DNA of 64,000 bases, taken from NCBI GenBank assembly GCA_944388075.1, contig CALXHI010000048.1, positions 86,603-150,602 of the forward strand, given 5' to 3'. Both the position numbers and the translations under genes were made by a program. This document shows, in pieces, positions 8,977-17,591 of the stretch. A model generated the notes under the pieces. It did not search any database. It was not told where the DNA came from and saw nothing but the letters and a program-made list of their open reading frames with translations. This DNA comes from an uncultured Clostridia bacterium. Its GTDB lineage: Bacteria; Bacillota; Clostridia; Oscillospirales; Ruminococcaceae. The stretch's first letter is position 1. The number at the start of each line of letters is the position of its first letter.

Positions 8977-9228
8977 TTATGTTTCCATTTGGCCGCATGA
9001 GTTTCTTGCGTCCGGGAGGTAAAATCCCCGAATTAATCACGTTAAATGGTTGGGTAGGAAATGCCGAAACAGCTCTTTCTCAAGCTTTGCACGACCCGCT
9101 ATCTGTCCTAGTGTTCAGCGCAGCGACAGCTTTTCGAGGACTTAATCGTGTGCTGTGCCGTTTATTGTACACCTATAGCTGTAAAACTCCCGCAAATGAT
9201 TGTAAAAACAAAAAATATTTAAAATGTA

Positions 9229-9253
9229 TTGACAATTAAAAAAATGGTATAAT
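9229..9253 (+). promoter_or_regulatory. extended -10 promoter of the accessory locus
   Basis: TGGTATAAT (9245-9253) is an extended -10 (TGnTATAAT). A TTGACA at 9229-9234 is only 13 bases upstream, too close for a normal -35, so the extended -10 is the better reading. Confidence 0.55.
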
Positions 9254-9368
9254 TTGGATGATTAGAAGCAATGTTTGCACAAGTGGACAAACACAGATGA
9301 AAAGCCGGCTTGAGCAGTGCCGGAATGATAAGAACAATATCGTTTTCGTGCGGAGAAGGAGCTGCAGT

Positions 9369-9947
9369 ATGGATGAAAATGCACATAAAATCAAGAAAAT
9401 CAGCATAATATTTTTTTCGATTATCCTTGCCGTTTTCTTAATCTGGAATATCGTATGGCTTTGCTATCGGCAGAAATGTTTTGCGAGTGTTATTCAAAAT
9501 TCCACATTGTTTTCAAAGAATCCGGATATAGAGTATGCCTACCTATATCAAGAAACGGACGAAGATACCAACACCACCTATAGCTACAGTGTATTTTTCC
9601 CTCACTATCTTCGGTTTGACAATAGTTTAAGCTGCATCCCCTCCACCATAAATAATGAGGAAAACGGTATGTATTCAGCTGATTATGTTGTGGGTGTCTC
9701 AATTAAGCCTTTCTTATTTGATGATTACCAATATATTATAACAATTTCTGATCTCAAAACAGCAAATGAATTGTTTCTTGCGGGAAAAAATGACTCTCTG
9801 GACTATGATACCTATTACCTCGAAGTGAATGATGAACTGGAAATTGTGAAAGAATTGACATACGGAGGAGCTTCTGTAATGGAGCGTGCATATCCGGAGG
9901 TTGAAGAAATGTTTCAGAAAACCAAAGCCGTATTTGGTATTCACTGA
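9369..9947 (+). CDS. unrecognised single-span membrane-anchored protein
   Basis: I do not recognise this 192-residue protein. The ATG at 9369 follows GAGAAGGAG at a good distance. A charged start (MDENAHKIKK) leads into one hydrophobic segment at about residues 12-33, and the rest (about 160 residues, acidic and Tyr-rich) would lie outside. The coding sequence is clearly more AT-rich than the surrounding chromosome, as are the next three genes, suggesting transfer. It is the first gene of the bacteriocin-type locus and might be an accessory or immunity factor, but that is only positional inference. Confidence 0.65.
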   Translation: MDENAHKIKKISIIFFSIILAVFLIWNIVWLCYRQKCFASVIQNSTLFSKNPDIEYAYLYQETDEDTNTTYSYSVFFPHYLRFDNSLSCIPSTINNEENGMYSADYVVGVSIKPFLFDDYQYIITISDLKTANELFLAGKNDSLDYDTYYLEVNDELEIVKELTYGGASVMERAYPEVEEMFQKTKAVFGIH

Positions 9948-10002
9948 ATAGGCTGCATTATGCTGTACCGAGCATTGCAAATAAAATAAAAGAAGTGCTT
10001 AT

Positions 10003-10395
10003 ATGAAGTGCATGAAAACCACCTTAGTCGTTGCCATGGTTTCATCCATTTGCCTTGTTGGCTCTGCCTTGTCAGCAACTGCCGCTTGTACCGGAAGAAC
10101 AGAGTATTTTTTCTATGATTATTCATGGAAAGATAATTCTGATACCTCTGGTCCAATCACAGTTAGATGCGGAGATACGATTATTGGAACAAATTATCAT
10201 GTCTATTATGATAACATAGGAACCGATAAGATAATGGGACAATATACACCTGTTGACGGTTCCGGATTCTGTTCCATTAGTTCTGATGGGAAAATGGCAT
10301 CATCTGAAACTGTTAATGCCGGAATACAGGCTTCTACGCCGAAAATAGACTATGTGAGCGGCAAGATTTCATATGTTATTTCCACAAGAGAATAA
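10003..10395 (+). CDS. small secreted protein, possible bacteriocin-like precursor
   Basis: A 130-residue protein with a clear signal peptide: MKCMKTTLVV, a hydrophobic core, and a likely cleavage after SALSATA near residue 27. The mature part of about 100 residues is rich in Gly, Ser, Thr and Tyr, and has three Cys. An AGAAG ribosome site precedes the ATG. It sits just before a membrane protein and ABC ATPase of the kind that accompany lactococcin 972-type bacteriocins, whose precursors are short secreted proteins. It does not clearly show the tryptophan-rich lactococcin 972 pattern; only TNYHVYYDN is reminiscent. The function is therefore open. Confidence 0.6.
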   Translation: MKCMKTTLVVAMVSSICLVGSALSATAACTGRTEYFFYDYSWKDNSDTSGPITVRCGDTIIGTNYHVYYDNIGTDKIMGQYTPVDGSGFCSISSDGKMASSETVNAGIQASTPKIDYVSGKISYVISTRE

Positions 10396-10466
10396 TTAAG
10401 CGATGGCTGCAATGATCTGACGGTACTATATGAGAATTGCAGCCATTGTTTATTGGGGAGGAAAAT

Positions 10467-11574
10467 ATGAGAATATTGAAATATGTTACGATTTCTATAC
10501 TGCTTGCAGCGGTTTTATTGTTGACATCAGAAAGCAATTTGATATATATGATAAATTTTGCTTTTCAGCCAATGAATGTGAATTACGAAATAGAAATGGA
10601 GCAAAAAAGCGAAGTGCTTGATGACATTGCCAATCAAAATGATGTGATTGCCTGCGTGCTCATTGATGAAAGAAACGGCACGAAAAATACCATAGAGCGA
10701 GATATCTATACCAATGTTGATGCAGCCGACTTAGAAGACGCCATTCATGTTACAGCCGGAACGTACAAAAGCCTGTTTTACAGCTCAGCAGTGATCCGTA
10801 TCCATCCGCTAAAGGAGCTTGCTAAAACATAAAGTTCTGTACAGGTTTTTGTGTTTAGCGAGGAACAAAACCGCCGCTTGTTTCAATCTGCATTGGAAGA
10901 CTCTTTTCAGGTATTGGGCGGCAATACCGTCATGTGGAATGATCCCAGCACATTTTTCCTGATTGTGTATGCTGCATGGGAACTGCTCATCATTTTTGCA
11001 CTGTATTCAGGTTGTTGAAAATCCCTGTATCATTTATTGCAGTAAATCACCCGATCAAATCAACTCCGACATTCGCGAATGCAGCAAAATCTCTGTCAAT
11101 GGTATTGCATTGATTATGGATGAGGCTTTGCAATCTTATCTTGCATCGCAAGACGGGATCGTTTATGAGTGGATTTCTGTTGGAGAACGATTTGATGAGT
11201 TGTATGACGAATCGGTCAGAAACTGCGCCGCATTTGGATTTATTTGCATCGTGTTTGGAATCCTTAATATAATTGTAAGCTGCTTTATTATACAGATGCA
11301 CTACAGATTGTATGCAAAGGAATTATGTATTAAAACCATTTTAGGTTATACTATGATGCAAAAATTTACCAGCGTTCTAGAGTATTCAATACTAACCATA
11401 GTTGCTAGCAATCTGTTATTGGCTGTGGTCGGATATAAATTGAGTGTAAATCCCTTACTGATTGGAGTATTGAGCCTTATTATTTTTATTTTTGATAAAT
11501 TAGTTACAGTGTACTACGCATACAGGCTTGAACGCAATAGTATTGTTTCTTGTCTGAAAGGAGAGGCGTTATGA
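10467..11574 (+). pseudogene. decayed bacteriocin-associated integral membrane protein
   Basis: GGAGG precedes an ATG at 10467 and the frame begins as a membrane protein (MRILKYVTIS, then a hydrophobic stretch). It hits an in-frame TAA at 10830-10832, continues in the same frame with SSVQVFVFSEEQNRRLF and a hydrophobic segment to a TGA near 11020, then resumes in another frame (about 11007 onward). The final part has four hydrophobic segments and YAKELCIKTILGYTMMQKF, which resembles the conserved LYAKKIxIKKILGYS region of the DUF1430/TIGR01654 family found beside lactococcin 972-type bacteriocins. The pieces total about 380 codons against roughly 650 in the family from memory, so an internal deletion is likely too. 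Its stop overlaps the ATPase start (ATGA). Confidence 0.7.
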
Positions 11575-12191
11575 TAGAGATTGTTGATTTGTGCAAATCA
11601 TTCGATGAAAAAGTATTGTATCATAATTTCAACATGAAAATTGATGACGGTGAATTTGTCATTTTCTCAGGAACAAGTGGATGTGGGAAAACGACGCTCC
11701 TGAATTTGATTGCTGCGATTGAAGCCCCAAGCAGTGGAAAAATATTAGTCGATGGCGTGGATATTCACAAACCTAAAAATCGGTTGAAATACTTTCGTAC
11801 CAGACTTGGTGTTTTGTTCCAGAATTTCGCTTTGGTTGAAAATTATACGGTGCAAAAAAATTTAGAATTGATCCAAGGGAAATGCAGGAGTAATATTCAA
11901 ATCGAAGAGGCATTGCAAAAGGTGGGTTTGAGTGATAAAATCCACAAAAAGGTGTACACACTTTCCGGTGGTGAGCAACAGCGTGTAGCACTTGCTCGAC
12001 TAATGGTAAAAAAGTGTGATATTATCCTTGCAGATGAACCAACCGGATCATTGGATTCCCAAAATGCGCAACGTGTGGTTGATATCTTAAAGAAGCTAAA
12101 TGAGACCGGGAAAACAGTTATCATGGTAACGCATGATGAACGATTTGCGCAAATTGGTAATAGAAATGTAGAATTAACACCTGCCAAATGA
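11571..12191 (+). CDS. ABC transporter ATP-binding protein, bacteriocin-export type
   Basis: A complete 206-residue ATPase: Walker A GTSGCGKTT, Q-loop GVLFQNFALV, signature LSGGEQQRVALAR, Walker B IILADEPTGSLD and H-loop VTHDE. The short length and EPTGSLD place it with LolD/MacB-type and lactococcin 972-group exporters that partner large membrane proteins. AAAGGAG lies just before the ATG, which overlaps the stop of the decayed membrane gene. With that partner broken, the ATPase may be an orphan. The gene is AT-rich like its neighbours. Confidence 0.88.
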   Translation: MIEIVDLCKSFDEKVLYHNFNMKIDDGEFVIFSGTSGCGKTTLLNLIAAIEAPSSGKILVDGVDIHKPKNRLKYFRTRLGVLFQNFALVENYTVQKNLELIQGKCRSNIQIEEALQKVGLSDKIHKKVYTLSGGEQQRVALARLMVKKCDIILADEPTGSLDSQNAQRVVDILKKLNETGKTVIMVTHDERFAQIGNRNVELTPAK

Positions 12192-12363
12192 AGCATGGTC
12201 AGCAAACCAATCCCGGCTTAGAATTGCTTGATAACCTCGCCCTGCGCTGTATCGCAGCAAACAGGTAGCCATAAAATTCATCAAACCGGGCTATACAAAT
12301 ATTGTGGAATGCGATGACATCATCGATTGGAACGGTGAACCCGTCAGCAATTCCAAATAAAAC
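12192..12363. other. short gene remnant at the island edge
   Basis: A plus-strand open stretch lacking a start reads LYRSKQVAIKFIKPGYTNI, continues VECDDIIDWNGEPVSNSK and stops at 12360. It has no ribosome site and I do not recognise it. Base composition returns to the chromosomal level here, so this is probably the right edge of the acquired segment. Confidence 0.35.
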
Positions 12364-12402
12364 AACAGCGTCTTGGCTGCAATCACCAAGACGCTGTTTT
12401 TT
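12364..12402. terminator. terminator between the ABC ATPase gene and aroQ
   Basis: A 13-bp perfect stem AACAGCGTCTTGG/CCAAGACGCTGTT (12364-12376 and 12386-12398) is followed on the plus strand by T residues. Lying between convergent genes, it probably stops transcripts from both sides; it directly abuts the aroQ stop codon. Confidence 0.85.
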
Positions 12403-12835
12403 ATGATTGCAAATGGGTGATCAGCCGGTGCAGAGCCTCTACATAACCTTGCAAACCCATGCCTTTTATCGTATCCATACACGCCTGCCGAATGTAAGAG
12501 ATATGGCGGAAATCCTCTCGGATATCCGGATCTGTGATATGCACCTCAACGGTCGGAATGCGAACCGCCTGTACCGCATCGAGCAACGCCACACTGGTAT
12601 GGGTATAGGCGGCAGGGTTGATGATGATACCATCAACCTTTTGGTAGGCATCCTGAATTGCATCAACCAATGCACCCTCATGATTGGACTGGAAAAAAGA
12701 TACCGTCACACCACAGCGTTCTGCCTCCTGCGTAACCAGCTCTACCAAATCGGCATAGCTTTGACGGCCGTATTTCTCCGGCTCACGCAGTCCCAGTAGG
12801 TTCAGATTCGGCCCATTGATTACGCAAATATGCAT
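12401..12835 (-). CDS. aroQ: type II 3-dehydroquinate dehydratase
   Basis: A 144-residue enzyme converting 3-dehydroquinate to 3-dehydroshikimate. Type II signatures are present: NGPNLNLLGLREPEKYG with the catalytic Tyr, IINPAAYTHTS, and VHITDPDIREDFRH. The ATG at 12835 follows AGGAGGG; a TTG just before it is unlikely. The start lies inside the end of the aroE-aroK gene, overlapping by 53 bases. It is the last gene of the aro operon and ends at the shared terminator. Confidence 0.95.
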   Translation of the reverse strand: MHICVINGPNLNLLGLREPEKYGRQSYADLVELVTQEAERCGVTVSFFQSNHEGALVDAIQDAYQKVDGIIINPAAYTHTSVALLDAVQAVRIPTVEVHITDPDIREDFRHISYIRQACMDTIKGMGLQGYVEALHRLITHLQS

Positions 12836-14063
12836 CAAAATCCCTCCTAATTGTTTCCGCTGCTACTTGCGGCGTCGATGTGTTATCGATGGTGCAAGCA
12901 GCCCATGCCCGATACAGCGGCATACGCTTCTCTGCCATTGCTGCCAAATCCGCACCCATGGACAGCGGTCTGCCATCCCGAGCAAGCTGCTCGATCGGAC
13001 GGTCAATTTGGTAGATTCGACCATTTTGCCGCAGCGGCGCATAGTTTTCCGTACGGGTAATCACACCGCCGCCGGTCATGAGAATCTGCCCATGCCGTGC
13101 GCCGTGTACACGCACCTGCTCACTTTCGAGCCTGCGAAATCCGTCCTCGCCCTGTGCGGCAAAGATGGACGGAATATCCGTCCCCGCCGCCTCGACAATG
13201 CAAGCATCCAAGTCCACCATCGGCATACCGGTCAGCGCAGAGAGTGCCGCACCAATGGTCGATTTGCCCGAACCGGGCATACCAATCAGCACAATGGACT
13301 CCATTTCCGCCTGTGCAGCTGCACCAATTTCCACCAGCTTTGCTGTCGAAATCGTGATATCAAAGAACAGCTCCTCTGCCTGTTTGGCCTGTGCAATCAG
13401 CATCGGCAGACCGCCCATGCAGGGGATACCCAGCTCCTCCGCTTGCAGCAGCAATGCCGTCCGCAACGGATTATAGATCACATCCACCACACCCTTGCAA
13501 TCTGCAAATTGCCGCAAATCCACCAACGATTTGAGATTATTGGGATACATGCCGACCGGCGTTGCGTTGACAATCAAGGTCGAATCTAAAAACTGATCGA
13601 TTTCGTCATAGGTATGCTCACCCTCCAAATCCAGCACCGTCAATGTGGCAGCACCGTCCAAACGGGCGATTGCTTGAATCGTTTTGGAAACACCGCCGTC
13701 ACCCAGTACCAGTACCTTTTGCCCTGCAAAAGACAGTCCGGCACAGACCATCAGATACCGCAAGCCATAGGCATCGGTGTTGTAGCCCTTCCAGCTGCCA
13801 TCTGCCTGCCGAATCATCGTATTGACACTGCCGATTGCCTCCGCAAGCGGATCCAGTTTTGCACAGTAGGGGATGACCGTCTGCTTATAGGGAATCGTCA
13901 CATTCAAGCCCTTGAGGAACGGCTGTGCAAAGAATGCGTCCAACTGCTCCGGCTCGAGTTCATAGCAGCAATAGTCCGGATTGCCGAACTGTGCGTGTAC
14001 CTGCGGCGAAATGCTGTGTCCGAGCTTTCGCCCAATCAATCCAAATGGCATATTCTGTTTCAT
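12783..14063 (-). CDS. aroE-aroK: shikimate dehydrogenase-shikimate kinase fusion
   Basis: One 426-residue protein with two pathway enzymes. Residues 1 to about 250 are shikimate dehydrogenase: LIGRKLGHSISPQVHAQF, NVTIPYKQTV with the catalytic Lys, GYNTDAYG with the catalytic Asp, and VLVLGDGGVSKT in the nucleotide-binding part. Residues from about 257 are shikimate kinase: Walker A VLIGMPGSGKST, VDLDACIVE, GFRRLESE and MTGGGVITR. It thus carries out two consecutive steps around shikimate. The ATG at 14063 lies 5 bases after the pheA stop, with only a weak ribosome site (GCGGGG), suggesting coupling to pheA translation. Confidence 0.95.
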   Translation of the reverse strand: MKQNMPFGLIGRKLGHSISPQVHAQFGNPDYCCYELEPEQLDAFFAQPFLKGLNVTIPYKQTVIPYCAKLDPLAEAIGSVNTMIRQADGSWKGYNTDAYGLRYLMVCAGLSFAGQKVLVLGDGGVSKTIQAIARLDGAATLTVLDLEGEHTYDEIDQFLDSTLIVNATPVGMYPNNLKSLVDLRQFADCKGVVDVIYNPLRTALLLQAEELGIPCMGGLPMLIAQAKQAEELFFDITISTAKLVEIGAAAQAEMESIVLIGMPGSGKSTIGAALSALTGMPMVDLDACIVEAAGTDIPSIFAAQGEDGFRRLESEQVRVHGARHGQILMTGGGVITRTENYAPLRQNGRIYQIDRPIEQLARDGRPLSMGADLAAMAEKRMPLYRAWAACTIDNTSTPQVAAETIRRDFDAYLRNQWAESEPTGTA

Positions 14064-14068
14064 GCTGT

Positions 14069-15220
14069 TTACCCCGCACATTCCTGATAGACACCGAGCA
14101 ATGCAAACGAATCACAGCTGCGCTCTAATTCTGCCAACAGCCCCAACACGCCATCCTGATGCAAGGATGCCTCCAAATCAAGGAAGAACTGATAGGTGAA
14201 GTTACTGCCGGGAATCGGTACACTCTCCAGTTTGCACATATTCAGCCCCAATGCCGAAATCTTCGCAATCATATGGTAGAGCGATCCAGGCGCATTCGAG
14301 CAGGTAACCAGCAAGCTCATGCGGTCTGCGCCTGCATAACACCGAGCGCCCTTGGTAATGCAAAGGAAACGAGTGTCATTGTGCTGCTGATTCTGAATGG
14401 TATCCCGTACCACAGTCAAGCCGTAGAGCTTTGCGCAATCTTCCGATGCAATCGCAGCCACGGTCGGATCATTCGATGCCGCAATGCGCTGTGCCGCATG
14501 CGCCGTAGACGTGCAGGGGACGATGTCCACATGGGGCAATGTGCTGAGGAACCGGCTGCACTGTCCGGCGGCCTGTTCATGCGTATAGATCGTGCGAATC
14601 TGGTCGATGGTCGTACCGGGACGTGCCAGCAGCACATGCCGAATCAACAGCCGAATGCTGCGTACAATCGACAAATCCGGCTCAGCCCGCAGCAGGTCAT
14701 AGACCGCACGCACAGAGCCGTTGTTGCTGTTCTCAATCGGCAGCACGCCGAATTGACATAAGCCCGCCTTGACCGCCTGTACCACCGGTGCAAAGCCGTT
14801 CATATAAAGGATATCACCATGCGGAAACAGCTTGTCGGCAGCGGTCTGCGCATTGCTGCCCTCGATGCCCGAGCAAGCCACTCTGCCGGTCTGTGGGAAA
14901 CACGCCTCCTCATGAGTACACATCGCCGCAATTCGTGCCGCAACATTGGTCGGCGGAATCAGCTTTGCCGCCTGTCGGGAACGAGACAATTCCAGAATCG
15001 TTCGGAAATACTGATGTGCCGCAATCGCATGCTCCGCACCGGCTCGTGCATGCACCTTTTGCAGAATCTCACGCTCTCGATTGGGGTCATAGAGCGGCTG
15101 ATGCTGCTCTTTTTTGATATCTGTTACCTGCTCGATCAGTTCCATGCGCTGCAAGAACAGATCCAGCAATTGTCCGTCGATTTGATCGAGCTGACCTCGA
15201 ATATTCGATAACTCTGCCAT
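14069..15220 (-). CDS. pheA: chorismate mutase-prephenate dehydratase (P-protein)
   Basis: A 383-residue bifunctional enzyme making phenylpyruvate from chorismate. Residues 1-90 are an AroQ-type chorismate mutase (LSNIRGQLDQIDGQLLDLF, IKKEQH). Prephenate dehydratase follows with VACSGIEGSNAQTAA, LPIENSNNGSV, IYTHEQAAGQC and the catalytic DTRFLCI. The C-terminal ACT domain (NAPGSLYHMI, LESVPIPGSNFTYQFFLD) is the usual site of feedback inhibition by phenylalanine. AAGGAAGAG precedes the ATG. It is 18 bases downstream of aroC. Confidence 0.95.
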   Translation of the reverse strand: MAELSNIRGQLDQIDGQLLDLFLQRMELIEQVTDIKKEQHQPLYDPNREREILQKVHARAGAEHAIAAHQYFRTILELSRSRQAAKLIPPTNVAARIAAMCTHEEACFPQTGRVACSGIEGSNAQTAADKLFPHGDILYMNGFAPVVQAVKAGLCQFGVLPIENSNNGSVRAVYDLLRAEPDLSIVRSIRLLIRHVLLARPGTTIDQIRTIYTHEQAAGQCSRFLSTLPHVDIVPCTSTAHAAQRIAASNDPTVAAIASEDCAKLYGLTVVRDTIQNQQHNDTRFLCITKGARCYAGADRMSLLVTCSNAPGSLYHMIAKISALGLNMCKLESVPIPGSNFTYQFFLDLEASLHQDGVLGLLAELERSCDSFALLGVYQECAG

Positions 15221-15238
15221 AGCTTCTCTTCCTTTTCG

Positions 15239-16336
15239 TTATACGTTCTGTTCGCCCTGTGCAATCAGCAGGCTGTCCAGCAGCACCAATGCCGTTGCGG
15301 CCTCTACCACCGGTACGGCACGATGCGCCACACAGGGGTCATGCCGTCCCTTCAGTGCCAGTGTTGTTTCTTCCATACGGGAAAGCGATACCGTTTGCTG
15401 CGGCTGTGCAATGGACGGTGTTGGCTTCATCGCCACACGGAATCGTAACGGCATACCGTTGGTAATACCACCTTGAATGCCGCCGCTGTAATTGGTGACC
15501 GTTGCAACCGTGCCATCTTTCGTAATACAGAACGGGTCATTCACTGCCGAGCCACGCATTGCTGCCATGGCAAAACCGCCGCCAAACTCAACGCCCTTCA
15601 CAGCCGGTATGCCGAACAGCACCCGTGACAAACGGTTTTCCATGCCGTCAAACATCGGGTCACCCCAGCCTGCCGGAATGCCGATTGCGGCACATTCAAT
15701 GATGCCGCCAACCGAATCGAGTTCCGAACGAGCCTGCATAATTTCCTGCTGCATTCGCTCGCCGTCTTGATCGTTGATGACCGGAAAAGGCTTCGCCGCA
15801 ATCTCTGCAAACAGTTCTTTGGTCGGATAGAGCGGAAAGGCATCCTCCACTACATGTCCTACCTGTGCCAAATGTGCGCCAACCGCAATCTCATCTTGCG
15901 CAAGAATCTGTTTCGCAATACCACCGGCAATGCAAAGCGATGCGGTCAAACGACCGGAGAAATGGCCGCCGCCACGGAAATCCGATGCACCACCCCATTT
16001 GCAATAGGCGGTATAGTCCGCATGGGAGGGACGAGGGGTATCATAGACCGCCACATAATCCTTGGAACGGGTATCCTGATTCGTAATGACCGCACAGAGC
16101 GGAGAACCGGTTGTCTTGCCCTCATAAACGCCGGATTGTATCTGCGGCATATCCGCTTCGGCTCTTGCCGTCGAGCATACCGATTGACCGCCTCTGCGCC
16201 GTGCCAGAAATGCAAGCAGCTCCGATTCCGAAATCGGTATGCCTGCCGGCAGACCATCGATCACAACGCCAATGCCCGTACCATGGGATTCGCCAAAAAT
16301 CGATACGGTCAATCGTTCACCGAATTGTGATGCCAT
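15239..16336 (-). CDS. aroC: chorismate synthase
   Basis: A 365-residue FMN-dependent enzyme converting EPSP to chorismate. Signatures: SIFGESHGTGIG near the start, RRRGGQSVCST, DFRGGGHFSGRLTA, SGGIQGGITNG and RHDPCVAHRAVPV. The ATG at 16336 was chosen because GGGAGG lies upstream and MASQFGERL is the normal family start; the open frame extends 54 codons further without a ribosome site. The start overlaps the end of aroA by 20 bases. Confidence 0.96.
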   Translation of the reverse strand: MASQFGERLTVSIFGESHGTGIGVVIDGLPAGIPISESELLAFLARRRGGQSVCSTARAEADMPQIQSGVYEGKTTGSPLCAVITNQDTRSKDYVAVYDTPRPSHADYTAYCKWGGASDFRGGGHFSGRLTASLCIAGGIAKQILAQDEIAVGAHLAQVGHVVEDAFPLYPTKELFAEIAAKPFPVINDQDGERMQQEIMQARSELDSVGGIIECAAIGIPAGWGDPMFDGMENRLSRVLFGIPAVKGVEFGGGFAMAAMRGSAVNDPFCITKDGTVATVTNYSGGIQGGITNGMPLRFRVAMKPTPSIAQPQQTVSLSRMEETTLALKGRHDPCVAHRAVPVVEAATALVLLDSLLIAQGEQNV

Positions 16337-17591
16337 CTGTTTTTCCTCCCAATGTATGATAATCCGCAAAAAAGCTCGGATAGGATTTGTTGATTGCCTC
16401 TGCGCCAAGAATCGTGACCGGTTGGGTACAGCAGGTCGCCGCAATCGCTGCTGCCATAACCATACGATGGTCACCGTAGCTTTCCACTGTGCCGCCACGC
16501 AAACCGCCGCCTGCTACGGTCAAGCTGTCCTCGGTTTCGGTGACCTGGCCGCCGAGCGCACGAATCATGTTTGCAGCAGCCGAAAGGCGGTCGCATTCCT
16601 TATATCGCAGACGCTGTGCATTTGTAAACTGTGATGTCCCCTCGGCATTCGCCGCCAATATCGTCAAAATCGGCAGCAAGTCCGGAATTTCTCGCATATC
16701 CGCATCAAAGGCTTGCAGCGTTTGGTGCATGACGGTTACACTCTGTGCATTCTGCGTGACTGCAGCACCGCAGCCCGACACAATCGACACCACCGCCTGA
16801 TCGCTTTGCAAGGATGCCGTTGACACACCTGCCATCTGCACCTGCTCCTGCAACGCACCGCTGACCAGATAGAAGGCCGCATTCGACCAGTCGCCATCGA
16901 CCGCAATATCTGCCGGTGCATGGTAGCATTGATTGCCGGCGATTCGGTAAACCGCCATGCCGTTTTCCTGCGATTCCGCAACGGAAATCCCAAACTGCCG
17001 CAACACGGCAAGCGTCATCTGCACATACACACCGGATTCCAATGCCGTTGTCAACCGAATTTCACTATCGGTTTTCGCCATCGGCAATGCCATCAGCAAT
17101 CCGCTTAAATACTGCGAGCTGACATTGCCGGGAAGGGCATAGCAGCCGCCGATCAATTGGCCAGTTGTGGTCAAGGGCAAGGACGGTGCAGTAAAGCGAA
17201 CGCCATGCTGTTTCATCTGTGTGACCAAATCGGAAAGCGGACGCTGCGGTAATCGACCCGCACCCGTCACCGATACATTGCCGCACAAGCATGCCGCAAC
17301 TGGCAGCAGAAACCGTAGGGTCGATCCGCTTTCGCCACAGTCGAGCAAAGCCGTATCGGGGGCTTTGCAAGGGGTAATGTGCAGACCACCGGATGCAGGC
17401 GTAAAGACTGCACCCAACGCTGTTAGGCAGCGAATCGTTGCCTGAATATCCTCACAAAAAGGCGGCTGAATCCGCAAACAGGACGGTATGTCCGAAAGGG
17501 CTGCACAAATCAGCTTGCGGTGCGCATCGGATTTCGAGGGAATCGCCGTCAAGCTGCCTCGCAATTTGGCAGGGTAACAGGTTACATTCAT
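16317..17591 (-). CDS. aroA: 3-phosphoshikimate 1-carboxyvinyltransferase (EPSP synthase)
   Basis: A 424-residue enzyme joining shikimate-3-phosphate and PEP. Family motifs are all present: PSKSDAHRKLI, CGESGSTLRFLLPV, GRLPQRPLSDL, GNVSSQYLSGLLMALP, VDGDWSNAAF, LRYKECDRL and ESYGDHRMVMAAAIA. The S-S-Q segment contacts the shikimate ring. The gene starts within the stop of aroB (ATGA overlap). Confidence 0.96.
   Translation of the reverse strand: MNVTCYPAKLRGSLTAIPSKSDAHRKLICAALSDIPSCLRIQPPFCEDIQATIRCLTALGAVFTPASGGLHITPCKAPDTALLDCGESGSTLRFLLPVAACLCGNVSVTGAGRLPQRPLSDLVTQMKQHGVRFTAPSLPLTTTGQLIGGCYALPGNVSSQYLSGLLMALPMAKTDSEIRLTTALESGVYVQMTLAVLRQFGISVAESQENGMAVYRIAGNQCYHAPADIAVDGDWSNAAFYLVSGALQEQVQMAGVSTASLQSDQAVVSIVSGCGAAVTQNAQSVTVMHQTLQAFDADMREIPDLLPILTILAANAEGTSQFTNAQRLRYKECDRLSAAANMIRALGGQVTETEDSLTVAGGGLRGGTVESYGDHRMVMAAAIAATCCTQPVTILGAEAINKSYPSFFADYHTLGGKTDGITIR

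Larger units (their letters stand above)
8498..9228. other. 731-bp gene-free stretch with remnants and a palindrome
   Basis: No intact gene with a ribosome site is visible. The stretch holds a possible frameshifted gene remnant on the minus strand (8719-8879) and a 46-bp imperfect palindrome (8931-8976). A GGCAACAC motif at 8541 faces the GTGTTGCC end of the palindrome at 8969-8976, so the 436 bases between could be one small inserted element. From about 9180 the sequence becomes AT-rich. No terminator for the GH25 gene was recognised. Confidence 0.5.

Noticed and set aside
9229..9253. Normal TTGACA/TATAAT promoter with 13-base spacer
   Set aside because: The spacer is too short for sigma-A; the TGnTATAAT extended -10 is a better explanation.
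10003..10395. Definite lactococcin 972 family bacteriocin
   Set aside because: Signal peptide and neighbours fit, but the Trp/Gly pattern of that family is missing and it is longer than usual, so it was left as an unassigned secreted protein.
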